Shown here: positions 10,634 through 19,828 of the stretch, piece after piece
Layout: the number at the start of each line of letters is the position of its first letter
How positions within the stretch are numbered: the first letter of the stretch is position 1
Origin: Monomorium pharaonis
Lineage: Eukaryota > Arthropoda > Insecta > Hymenoptera > Formicidae
Direction of reading: 5' to 3'
DNA: 64,000 nucleotides
Assembly (NCBI RefSeq): GCF_013373865.1
Contig: NC_050467.1
Location: 36,255,132 to 36,319,131, forward strand
The notes under the pieces: model-generated
Database searches by the model: none
Seen by the model: only the letters and a program-made list of their open reading frames with translations
Told to the model about the DNA's origin: nothing
Program-made: the position numbers and the translations under genes

Positions 10634-10818
10634 CTCCCAGGGAGTTCATTTTGCTGAGCTCCCGAGAAGCTTACAAAATTCGACAAAACAAGCTCCCAGG
10701 GAGTTCGTTTTGCTGAGTTTCCGAGAACCTTACAAAATTCGACAAAACAAGCTCCCAGAGAGTTTATTTTGCTGACCTTCGGAGGAACTTACAAAATTCG
10801 GCAAAACAAGTTCCCACC
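10634..10818 (+). repeat. Three tandem 66-bp repeats
   Basis: Each unit runs from a CTCCCAG(G/A)GAGTT word through TTTTGCTGA and ends TTCG(A/G)CAAAACAAG. The third is slightly diverged. They form the left subterminal part of the element at 10607. Confidence 0.75.
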
Positions 10819-11095
10819 CAGATAGCCAAGCGAGATTGAACATATCGGATAAATTAATGTACTGCATGTATAGTCATATAGCCGCGAGTAGTTTGCAAGA
10901 TCGCCACTAGGCGAAGGCACGGCGCTCCTCCTTCTCGTGAGAAAATTTACTCCAAAAGGCTTATAAAAGAAAACCATCACTCACGGCTTACTTAGCAGTT
11001 AGTACTTCACTAGCAGCAAAGTGTAGTATATATTGTTTTTGTTACACGAAGAGAGTTCGTGGACCTTCGCAACTCAGAGAGAGCTTCCAAAAATT
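10816..11095 (+). mobile_element. Helitron 5'-end fragment carrying a promoter-like sequence
   Basis: The first 60 bases (CCAGATAGCCAAGCGAGATT...) match the 5' end of the Helitron at 14713 with few changes, then the two diverge completely. The following sequence has TATAAAAG near 10963 followed by a GC-mixed, 5'-UTR-like stretch. That resembles host promoter DNA more than transposon DNA. No 3' hairpin or CTRR end was found, so the right boundary is a guess. Confidence 0.4.
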
Positions 11096-11522
11096 GAGAA
11101 AATATAAAAATAAAATTTTTTCTCCGGCAGCTTCTATGTTCGCTTTTGAGAGCTTCCTGAGAGGTTTATTTAAGTTCGCAGGGAGTTCAGAAATCATGTT
11201 TTAAGAACTCCCTGCGAGCTTCAAAATAATTCCCGTGAAGCTTCTATATATGCTCCCTGATAGTTTCATCTAAACTCTCAGGAAGCTCCCAAAAGCGGAC
11301 ATAAGAGCTTCCGGGAATTATTTTGAAGTTCGCAGAGAGTTCTTAAAACATGATTTCTAAACTCCCTGCGAGCTTAAATGAAGCTCTCAGGGAGCTCTCA
11401 AAAGCGGACATAGCAGTTCCTGGAGATCTCCGTGCAAGTTTTTTTAAAGCTTAAATAAAGCTTATGAAAAATTTTGTGAGCTTCTCGGGAGCTCCTCGGG
11501 AGCTCCCCGTGCTGTGTGGGTG

Positions 11523-11944
11523 TAGTGAGGAAATAATAATGAAACTTTTTTTAAATAAATATATCACATAAGTTTCGTATATAAATGTATTTATCCAAAC
11601 ATCTTACTTTCTATAATCAAAAGAGAATTATAGATACTTAGAGTGATGATATCATCACTTTATGTATATAAATATTAATCATTAAGGTGACATATCTACA
11701 ATGCAGAATTGTTATTAAATTTTACATAGAAGTTACAATTACATACATATTTATGAACAAAATTATTGCATAAGTAAATTTATGTCAAAAGTTTAAATAA
11801 TTTTAAATAAGTAACAATACAAAAAATTATAGTATTTTAATTCCTTATTTTTTATTTAGTATTAATTTCACATTTTAACAATGATTAAAGTTTGATTAGT
11901 TAAAATAAAAATTTTTAATACAATATAATTATATAATAATTATA
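11523..11944. other. AT-rich stretch without gene
   Basis: No coding, RNA or repeat-end signal seen. Confidence 0.45.
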
Positions 11945-12411
11945 CACTGAGCAACAAAATTAACGCAACAAAAAATTTTACCAAAATTTCACTCAACTTC
12001 AAATAATCGTAACTTCGCGAAAACTTATCGTATTGGAAAGTTTTTTTTTTTGAAGTTTGAAGTCTCTACTTTAAAGAGCATTTGTCAAATTTTGATCCTC
12101 ACCTTTTCCTTTTTCAGCATCTCTTCAAAAGTAAGAACGTGTTTTGTCTTAAAAAAATTTTATATTTTAACGCGCTCCATGGGGTGCAGTGAATTTTTTT
12201 CGTAAATTTTATAAAAATTATCGTAAAATATTAACTTTTCTCTACAAATTGAAAAAAAATTAAAGTCTGTACGATGTTTTTTGGTGGAGTTATTAAGATT
12301 TTAAGAAAAAATGGTCATTTTGATTTTCATCGCTTATTACTAGTGAATAGATCAACATATAGCGCTTCGCAAAAAACAATGGAAAATTGAAAATTTGCAC
12401 TTCCAAATATT

Positions 12412-12489
12412 AATTGATAAGTTGGGAAAAGCGCTTAGGCAAATTTGGCACAAAATTCCGCAGGAAATTATTGAGAGGTGCATAAACAT
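12412..12489 (+). pseudogene. Tc1-like transposase C-terminal relic (split by insertion)
   Basis: In frame it reads DKLGKALRQIWHKIPQEIIE, which matches the C-terminal block of Tc1-like transposases (LW..L...W..IP...I..LI.SM..R...V). The reading continues directly on the other side of the nested element at 13631 with ERLQAVIDQR after one stop codon. The catalytic DDE region is gone. Confidence 0.7.
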
Positions 12490-13630
12490 CCCAGGTAGCA
12501 AACTCACGTCATTTTGACGTCCCAAAATGGTCATTTACTGACTATTTTTGACGTCACGAAATGACGCCCTTATGACGTTAAAATGACGGTCGAATGTCAC
12601 AAATTCCTGACGTCATGAAATGTACCGTATTTTGACGTCATGGAATGACGTGAACAATATGTTGTCAAAAAGATCTCTAAAAGATATCCTGTTTCTGAAA
12701 ATGATAACATAAAGAGACTTCTAAAAGATAACATATAATGTCAGAATGTTAACCAATGCGTCGTTTTTTGAGAACAGAAAGATATCATAAAACTAATATC
12801 TAAAAACTTTCTTAAATCGGATATCTTTAATAAACTGCAACTAAAGATAAAAAAATAAAATTAAAATTTCATTTTTTTAAAATTATTTTTATCAACAGTA
12901 CATACTAATTTGGGGCAAATTTTTATTAATTAATTAAATTTAAATTATATTATTTTATTTTATTCTTACTTTCCCGCTGGTAGGTTTTGAACCCGGGACC
13001 TTAGGATGACGAACCTTGTACTCTATCTGCTACGCCAATTTGAATCATCGATATGGGTACTTGTTATTGTTTACATATACCTATATGTTATAAACTGACG
13101 CAATTATATTATTTTTTATAAAAGCAATTAAATTTTGCAAAACATATTAACAATAAATAACATTAACTTATTTACTTATTAATTTCATTGTTAAATTTAA
13201 CTTTTTCCATAACCTTAATAATTTGATGGAAATTGCGATCTATTTAGCACTAATACTTTGAAGCGTTCAAATGGTTAATTTGGCCATTTTGACATCATTT
13301 CCAAGATATCTAAATATTTTCTTAAAAAAGTTCTCTTAAAGTTGAATATAATATGCTTATATAATATGCTTATGCCTTATGCCTTAAATCTCATTGTATA
13401 GACACTGCTTTAGACCGTGTCTAAAATACGTCTTAATGACGTCTTTATGTCCCGATTTTGGATGCGTGCTGTCTGGGAAAATAATCATCAGATCATGACT
13501 GAAATATGACTTCGAAATGACGTCATCATGACGTCAATTTTAGGTCATGTAAAAAAATGGTCATTTTGACGACATATGACCAGATATGATTATTTTGGGA
13601 CGTCAAAATGACGTGGGCTTGCTACCTGGG
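12490..13630. mobile_element. CCC-terminal TIR element, copy 4 (1141 bp), nested
   Basis: It starts CCCAGGTAGCAAACTCACGT and ends ACGTGGGCTTGCTACCTGGG. It is flanked by AT at 12488-12489 and 13631-13632. Taking out the element plus one AT rejoins the Tc1-like transposase frame on either side, so the 2-bp duplication is well supported. Subterminal DNA repeats GACGTCA and AAATGACGTC words in both orientations. The centre (12853-13275) carries a tRNA-like sequence and is shared with the element at 17569. Confidence 0.85.
12974..13042 (-). ncRNA. tRNA-like (Thr-type) sequence in a transposon core
   Basis: On the minus strand, TTGGCGTAGCAGATAGAG resembles a Pol III A box/D arm, TTCGTCATCC lies where the anticodon arm should be, and GGGTTCAAAACC resembles a B box/T arm. 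The T arm carries one extra base relative to the copy at 18268. The acceptor stem does not pair well, so this is unlikely to be a working tRNA. It is either a tRNA-derived repeat or a decayed tRNA gene. Confidence 0.5.
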
Positions 13631-13700
13631 ATGTAAGAACGTTTACAAGCAGTAATTGATCAAAGAACGTTAGTGTTTATTATAAGGGAGTAATTGTACT
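13631..13700 (+). pseudogene. Tc1-like transposase C-terminal relic, continuation
   Basis: This is the continuation of the piece ending at 12489. After ATG and a TAA it reads ERLQAVIDQRT in the same frame once the nested element is removed. It ends in AT-rich arm sequence. Confidence 0.6.
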
Positions 13701-14323
13701 ATAAAACTTTGCTTTAGCGACGTGATTGAATCTTTCTTCACGACAATACATTGAAATAAATGAAAACCGTAAAATATGCGATTTTTTACGTAATCTATAA
13801 AAATGCGATTTGTTGTTAAAAAAAATAAATCTATGAAAAAATTAATAATAGCATTTAAAAGTGCAAACTTTCAGCTTTCCAATGCTTTTTTGCTGAGCGC
13901 TGTACGTTGATCTGTCCACGAGTAACAAGCGATAAAAGTCAAAATGACCATTTTTTCATAAAATTTTAATAACTTCGCCAAAAAAATCGTACAGACTTCA
14001 ATTTTTTTTCAATTTGTAGGGAAAAGTTCATATTTTACAATAATTTTTATAAAATTTACGAGAAAAATTCACTGCACTCCATGGAGCGCGTCAAAGTATA
14101 AAAATTTTTGAAGACAAAACACATTCTTACTTTTGAAGAGATGCCGTAAAAAGAAAAGGAGAGGATCAAAATCTGACAAATGCTCTTTAAAGTAGAGACT
14201 TCAAGCTTTAAAATGAAAAAAAGAACTTTCAAATAGGATAAGTTTTTGCGAAGTTACAATTATTTAAATTTGAGTGAAATTTTGATAAAAATTTTTGTTG
14301 CGTTAATTTTGTTGCTCAGTGTA

Positions 14324-14712
14324 TAATAATATATATTTTTAATATTTTTATATATTCATAAATCAAATAAAAAAATGAACAGAGATTAGAAATAAGGTTT
14401 TTTTATATATTTATAAAAAAAATGGACACAGAGATTAGAAATAAGAATTCAAATATTGAAAAAATTATAAAATATTTTTCTATTTGTGGTAACTCATATG
14501 TTAATTCTTTCTCTATTCTTCTTCTTTTCAATAAAGATTTTTGTACGTACATTTCTGTGGATAAAACAGTGCTTGATAAAATGAAATCCTCAGAAATTTA
14601 TCCTCGGAGCAGCTAAAACAGTCAATAATATCAACGCTCTTCAATTATCCTCGCGCCCCCGGCGCCCCTTTGATAAGGACGAAAATTTGCCCAGGGCCGA
14701 CGGTCTTTAATA
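14324..14712. other. AT-rich stretch without clear gene
   Basis: A 64-codon frame at 14422-14616 has no recognisable domain and biased A/T codons; I do not call it a gene. A GC-rich patch follows at about 14645-14700. Confidence 0.35.
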
Positions 14713-16529
14713 TCCAGATAGCCAAGCGAGATTGAGCATATCGGGCAAATTAATGCACTGCATATATGTTGTGAACTTGTCCACAATTTGCTGTCATTGT
14801 AATTTAACGTGGAACAAAGTTAGCATCAGGAGGACAAATAACCTTCATGAGTTTATGAAATTGTAAGTGCATGCATTGAAAAATAATAAACTTATCACAT
14901 TGACAGCAATTATGCATGCATGTTGACAACTTGCCGTTTGTTGAATTCTAACGAAGAATTTTACATAATATCAACAGACAGTTTGAGGAAACACCTTGGC
15001 TTTAGTTTGATGAAATTAATAGGGAATAAGTGACAGCAAAATGACAACACGTTGCCTTCATTTGGCTGTTTGGGCATGGGAAAAGTATTGCAGAAATGCA
15101 AATTTATATTACTGTTTGGGATAAATGCACAATGGCGCACAAAAATTGCTAGAGGCTCTTGATCGATCATTGCAAAATTTGCGAGGACATAATGGACCAT
15201 TTGGGAACGCAATAATATTGCTTGCGGGAGATTTCAGGCAAACATTACCTGTAATTCCTAGATCGACACCAGCGGACGAAATAAATGTTTGTCTGAAATA
15301 TTCTACTTTGTGGCGACACGTAAAGACGTTGAAATTAACAACAAATATGCGTGTGCAGCTGCAAAATGATCGAACAGCTGAGATATTTTCACAACAATTG
15401 CTTGAAATTGGGAACGGAAAGGTGCCGGTTGATCAGACAACAAGACGAATTACATTGCCTAATAACTTCTGCAATTTAGTAATGTCAAGAGAAGAAAAAG
15501 TATTTTCAACCAATTCTTCTCTGGACATCTTGACCAAATATTCAAATCAATTATAAGAATCACGATTGGCTCAGTGAACGAACAACTCTTACGACAAAGA
15601 ACAAAGACGTGAACGAACTTAATAATATTATTCAGTCTAAGATTCAAAGCAACATAGTTATATATAAGTCTTTTGATACAGTTGTGGAAACAGAAGAAGT
15701 GGTTAATTATCCAATAGAATTTTTGAATTTACTTGATCTGTCAGGGATGCCCCCGCATGAACTGCAATTGAAAATCGGGGTGTCAATTATCATGTTGCGA
15801 CATCTCAACCAGCCAAAGCTGTGCAACGGCACGCGGCTGGCAGTAAAAAATTAATAAGCAACATCGTAGAAGCAACAATCATAACAGGACCTTTTAAAGG
15901 TGAAGATGTCCTCATTTCTCGCATTCCTATGGATTCCAACGGATATATATGTCATTTCAATTTAAGAGAATGCAATATCCAATTAGATTGGCGTTTGCAA
16001 TCACCATTAACAAAGCACAGGGCCAAACTTGAGAATTGTGCGGTTTAGATTTAGAAAAAGATTGCTTCTCACATGGACAATTATATGTTGCGTGTTCAAG
16101 AGTCGGCAAACCAGAAAATCTCTATATCTGCACAGACAAGGGAACAACAAAAAATATTGTATACCCACAAGTATTGGAAAAATAACGGGAGACAATTCCT
16201 CCCCCCCCCCCCCGATTCTAAAGAAAGAAGCAAGAAGCGTATAAGGTCAGACACCGGGAAGCATCTGTGGGAAAGTATTGATGGACGGTAGCAACGAATG
16301 TTTGCAAAACAAGTGCATGATTTTATCAGGGGATTTTTATTGGAGCTGTATTACTGTTCGGACTAATCTTATTGATATTTTGGTTAACAAATAAAAAGAT
16401 GTTTGGGTTTGCAAAGAGTGTTTCTTTTTTATACACCCGTGAGAAACAATATTAGAAACATGCGCTTAATCTAAAATTAGAAAAAAAAACCAGACTAAGC
16501 CACAGCAACGCGTGGCCGGGTATAGCTAG
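14713..16529 (+). mobile_element. Helitron, defective copy with helicase relic
   Basis: It begins TCCAGATAGCC after an A and ends TATAGCTAG before a T, as Helitrons do when inserted between A and T. Just before the end is a hairpin-forming GCCACAGCAACGCGTGGC. The body carries a helicase relic (about 15060-16186) but no Rep (rolling-circle nuclease) domain. The copy is therefore a 1.8-kb deleted, non-autonomous Helitron. A 13-base C run lies at 16201-16213. Confidence 0.85.
15060..16186 (+). pseudogene. Helitron PIF1-like helicase, C-terminal part, frameshifted
   Basis: Successive plus-strand frames give the C-terminal half of a Pif1/RecD-like Helitron helicase. Landmarks are LLEALDRSLQNLRG and LLAGDFRQTLPVIPR (the Walker B-side loop), TNMRV, MPPHELQLKIG, LCNGTRLAVK, then FSHGQLYVACSRVGKP and LYICTDKGTTKNIVY. 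The C-terminal words end at a TAA at about 16186. At least three frame changes occur (near 15120, 15560-15610 and 16010-16070) and the Walker A motif is absent. In an intact element this enzyme unwinds DNA during rolling-circle transposition. This copy cannot make it. Confidence 0.85.
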
Positions 16530-16729
16530 TTTGAAATAAATAATTAATATAAAACAAATGTTTAATAAATATTAAATATTATTTATATAATAAACACTAA
16601 TAATGTAAAAATAATTAAAAATAAATATTTAAAAACATTGTGTGCTCATTGGGTTGTACCGTGTATATTACCAGATCCAAACGTGGCTGAGAACAGATAT
16701 AGATCCACAATAATGGGGCTGGATTTTTA
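16530..16729. repeat. Truncated right end of a CCC-terminal element
   Basis: About 16590-16660 repeats the last 95 bases of the element at 1380-1663, ending GTGTGCTCATTGGG. The left half is missing. It abuts the 3' end of the Helitron. Confidence 0.5.
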
Positions 16730-17041
16730 ATAACAATTTTTTGGAGCCCATTACAACATTGTACCTGCGCCAGATAATATTCTTATACTATTTTTTGTAA
16801 TTGTACAAAAGAATGCGCTGCAAATTGCGGATGCAGAAAAATTGGTTTATTTTGCTCCGTTGTATGCGGCAACTGTCATGGACAGTCATGTTTTAATGCA
16901 ATGCCTGAAGCTTCTGTTGCTGATTCTTCCGATAAAGTTTCTACTGAGAGTGATGATATTAATACCATTGACCTTTTTGTAACAAATTTCAGCGAAGATG
17001 AGAAAGATAACGAAGATATATACAGACCTCTTAGAATCTGA
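16730..17041 (+). pseudogene. Cysteine-rich C-terminal relic of a mobile-element protein
   Basis: A degraded PAPDNIL region is followed, in another frame, by 80 codons from 16802 that open with CTKECAANCGCRKIGLFCSV and CGNCHGQSC. The remainder is acidic (SEDEKDNEDIY) and ends TGA at 17039-17041. This cysteine array is a familiar tail in many insect repeat-encoded proteins of unknown activity. It looks zinc-binding. Upstream parts are absent. Confidence 0.5.
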
Positions 17042-17086
17042 CAATGAAATACTAATACATGAAATTTAGGTAACAAATATTTTACC

Positions 17087-17166
17087 TCTATGTTGAGTGT
17101 AAAAAAATTACGTTTTGTCCTCATGAAGACGAGGACGAAACGTAATTTTTTTACACTCAACATAGA
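17087..17166. repeat. 80-nt near-perfect hairpin
   Basis: The left arm TCTATGTTGAGTGTAAAAAA... pairs over about 36 bases with a right arm ending TTTTTTACACTCAACATAGA. The loop is only a few bases. It may be a minimal foldback element, because its ends (CTATGTTGAG/CTCAACATAG) are the outermost paired bases. Confidence 0.8.
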
Positions 17167-17568
17167 CTAGATCTATTGGGGACACTATGTAAAAAGAACG
17201 CGCCTTGTATACTACCTCAATGGTGGTGTATTCTACCTCAATGCGGCAGGGAGTGATTGAATGACACACAGTATAATTGGATACGTGTTAATTACACACC
17301 ATGTTATTGGACACATAAAGTTGCACACGTTCGATTCGACATGTTGCATTTGCGCATAGTTGCTTTTGGACACCACATAGTTGGTTTTGGACAACACATA
17401 TTTTTGTAAAATTTTTAACACACGCACACAAATTTGTTATTTGTAAATTTCAAATTTTATAATGTGAAAGTGCTGGGTATCGATCATGTACTTTTCGGAA
17501 ACATGAAAAATAAAAAGTTTTACGTGAACTTAATGATTATAACCAGTGGAATTGTTAATGTAAAACTT
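17167..17568. repeat. Degenerate tandem repeats of a TTGGACAC word
   Basis: Between about 17255 and 17405 the words TTGGACAC(AT)A and CACATAGTTG recur every 20-35 bases with strong decay. The rest up to 17568 is unassigned AT-rich DNA. Confidence 0.5.
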
Positions 17569-18629
17569 CCCAGTGAACACATTTTATAGCGGCAATATAA
17601 CATGGAAGTTACATGTAATTTAACATTGTTATTCTTGTGATATGTAGGTGCTATATGACATGGAAATAACCTGTTACGTAATATTTGTTATACGCAAGTG
17701 ATCTAGCTGTTATACATCGTTTTGGCGTTACAGTTATTCAACAAAAATTGTATAATCGTAACATAACACGTTTGTATCAATGTTATTACGGAACGATGCG
17801 TCGTAGTTGACTCAAAAATCAGACATAACATATCCTGAATGACAGATCTATTTAATAATAAAAAAAATTATTATAAGGATAATGTTTTTAAAAATAACGG
17901 TTTGTCTACAATTACTGCAAACAAAAAATATACAAAATCTAAATTCATCATGTGCTGAACAAAAACAGAATAATAAATGTATAATACTATTCAATTTTTC
18001 TTAGAATTATGATCTATATAGTTAACCATCTAATTAATCATTTGAACGCTTCAAAGATTAGTGCTAAATAGATCGCAATTTCCATCAAATTATTAAGGTT
18101 ATGGAAAAAGATAAATTTAACAATGAAATTAATAAGTAAATAAATTAATGCTATTTATTTTTAATATGTTTTGCAAAATTTAATTGCTTTTATAAAAAAT
18201 AATATAGTCGCGTCAGTTTACATATAGGTACATGTAGACAATAACAGTACCCATATCGATGAGTCAAATTGGCGTAGCAGGTAGAGTACAAGGTTCGTAA
18301 TCCTAAGGTCCGGGTTCAAACCTAGCAGCGGCAAGTAAGAATAAAATAAAAAATAACATAATTTAAATTTAATTAATTAATAAAAATTTATCCTAAATGT
18401 AGTATGTGCTGTTGATAAAAATAATTTCAAAAAAATGAAATTTTAATTTAATTATATTTTTTTTGTAACTGTTGTGTAACGGTTAGATAACATGTAATTA
18501 TAACATGTTATATTGCTGAGTCGAAAATTGTAACTTACATGTAAGTTACGTGTAATTTCAGAGTAACGTAACCTGTTATATTCGGTTACATTGCTGTTAC
18601 ACTGCTGCTATATTACTGTGTTCACTGGG
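17569..18629. mobile_element. CCC-terminal TIR element, copy 5 (1061 bp)
   Basis: It starts CCCAGTGAACACA and ends TGTGTTCACTGGG, an exact 13-bp inverted repeat. It is flanked by TT on both sides (17567-17568 and 18630-18631). Subterminal DNA repeats TGTTACATG and TAACATGTTA words in both directions. The core (about 18038-18470) is homologous, in reverse, to the core of the element at 12490 although the outer parts differ. Confidence 0.8.
18268..18336 (+). ncRNA. tRNA-like (Thr-type) sequence in a transposon core
   Basis: TGGCGTAGCAGGTAGAG (A-box-like) is followed by TTCGTAATCC, in which CGT occupies the anticodon position as in tRNA-Thr, and GGGTTCAAACC (B-box-like). Both Pol III boxes are better kept here than in the copy at 12974. 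The acceptor stem is not convincing, so it is probably a tRNA-derived promoter or repeat module rather than a functional tRNA. Confidence 0.55.
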
Positions 18630-18631
18630 TT

Positions 18632-19030
18632 TTCACTTTTCACGAAATTTTAGTTTCTAAAAATTATATGATCGAGGTCTTGAATAGGATATTATGTACC
18701 TGAAATATTTTCTAAAACATTAAAATAACGGTAGTTTTATAATATTATTAAGTAATTTTTAAAAAATATTTATCAAACGTTATATATCATAACGTTTAAT
18801 AACATTTAAAATTCATAATAAATATTTTAAAAATATATATTTTAATAATATTAGGACAGCAATATTATTGAGAAATATTTTAAAAATATTTATGAAGCAT
18901 TAAGTTATAATGTTTAGAAAATTTATCTAAAATTAATATTTTAAAAACGTTGATAAAATATCTTTTGCTTACTAATTGTGAGTATCCATTATATATAATA
19001 TAAACTATTGATAAATGCGGCGCTTCGAAT
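18632..19030. other. AT-rich stretch without gene
   Basis: Recurring AAATATTTATAAAACGTTA-like words suggest a decayed repeat. No gene or element end seen. Confidence 0.4.
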
Positions 19031-19657
19031 AGTAATTCGGCTTCAAACTCACAAGATAGCGCTGTTAGCAGTTAACGTAAAATTATACTATTTCTTGCAA
19101 GACTTTCCGTTCTATCTAATTCTCTTTGGCCCAATCGTCCGCTTGTGTTAATCGATCATTTCGGGAGTCGGTGCCGCGGAATCGTTCAGAAATATTCGCG
19201 CGTCGGGGGGCTGTTTTGAACTAATGATCCGAGAGGAAATAAAAAAAAATACGTGAACCGATTCGGATCGCCGCACGCGCGCATGCACGCATATTCCTGT
19301 TATGCATGATGATACGTTGTCGAAGGTGAAGGCGAGGAGAAGCATGGTAGTTGCCAGGCGGCGAGACCAGTGCGCGCGCGGATCTCCCCGCGCGTAAACC
19401 TTGTGCCTAGTTTCTCACGGCCACGGTGTGAGACGTGAGAGATTCCTGGTGCAGTGAGATGCAACGATATCGTCAACACCCAACGACGATATAACGATAT
19501 AACAACGGTCCGCTGTTATATCGTTGTGATCTGGCTCGAGGGAGGAACAATCGGAGGGTGGTTCGCCGCTGCTGCGACGAGGAAAAACGAACAGGGTAAA
19601 AGAATCTCACGGAGCGTCGAAGACACGTCGGAGCTATGACGAGATAACAGATACAGA
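19031..19657 (+). promoter_or_regulatory. Promoter and 5' UTR region of the VWC membrane gene
   Basis: GC and CpG content rise sharply here and fall again after the exon 1 donor. The 5' UTR near the start has small upstream frames at 19344 and 19459-19494. It also holds a 12-bp stem in which AACGATATAACA at 19493 pairs with TGTTATATCGTT at 19514. The transcription start cannot be fixed from sequence alone. Confidence 0.45.
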
Positions 19658-19730
19658 ATGAGGCGTAGCAGTAGCAGCGGTAACCTATTCGGTTATGCGG
19701 TTCTTACCTTCACCCTCACTCGCCTCAAGG
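19658..19730 (+). CDS. VWC-domain single-pass membrane protein, exon 1 (signal peptide)
   Basis: The ATG at 19658 opens 24 codons (MRRSSSSGNLFGYAVLTFTL...) with a basic start and a hydrophobic core, typical of a signal peptide. The exon ends AAGG|GTGAGT at 19730, a strong donor, one base into a codon. Joining it to 34435 gives K-V-H-A-E-G-G, with a likely signal-peptidase site after VHA. The phase fits exactly, which is the main reason for assigning this exon to the gene downstream despite a 14.7-kb intron. The (GGTCA)n and (TGGCA)n tracts start 27 bases after the donor. Confidence 0.65.
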
Positions 19731-19756
19731 GTGAGTTCATTTACCACAGCCAGATC

Positions 19757-19828
19757 GGGTCAGGTCAGGTCAGGTCAGGCACGGCATGGCATAGCATAGC
19801 ATGACATGGCATGGCATGGCATGGCACA
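19757..19828 (+). repeat. Pentanucleotide repeats (GGTCA)n and (TGGCA)n
   Basis: Four GGTCA units are followed by several TGGCA/TAGCA units. They sit at the start of intron 1 of the VWC gene. Confidence 0.85.

Larger units (their letters stand above)
10607..11520. mobile_element. CCC-terminal TIR element, copy 3 (914 bp)
   Basis: It starts CCCATACAGCAC and ends GTGCTGTGTGGG, flanked by TG on both sides (10605-10606 and 11521-11522). The left part holds three tandem copies of a roughly 66-bp unit containing CTCCCAGGGAGTT and TACAAAATTCGACAAAACAA. The right part (11140-11410) is an inverted repeat built from AGCTCCC/GGGAGCT words. A Helitron-like 5' end and a promoter-like segment interrupt it at 10816-11095. 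Confidence 0.7.
11945..14321 (+). mobile_element. Tc1/mariner-type element, decayed, with nested insertion
   Basis: It starts CACTGAGCAACAAAATTAAC and ends with the complement GTTAATTTTGTTGCTCAGTG, flanked by TA at 11943-11944 and 14322-14323. The inverted arms pair over several hundred bases with decay. Only a scrap of transposase remains (12412-12489 continued at 13631). A second transposon (12490-13630) is inserted in the middle. Confidence 0.8.

Noticed and set aside
12974..18336. Two functional tRNA-Thr genes
   Set aside because: The acceptor stems do not pair and both copies lie in transposon cores; called tRNA-like only.
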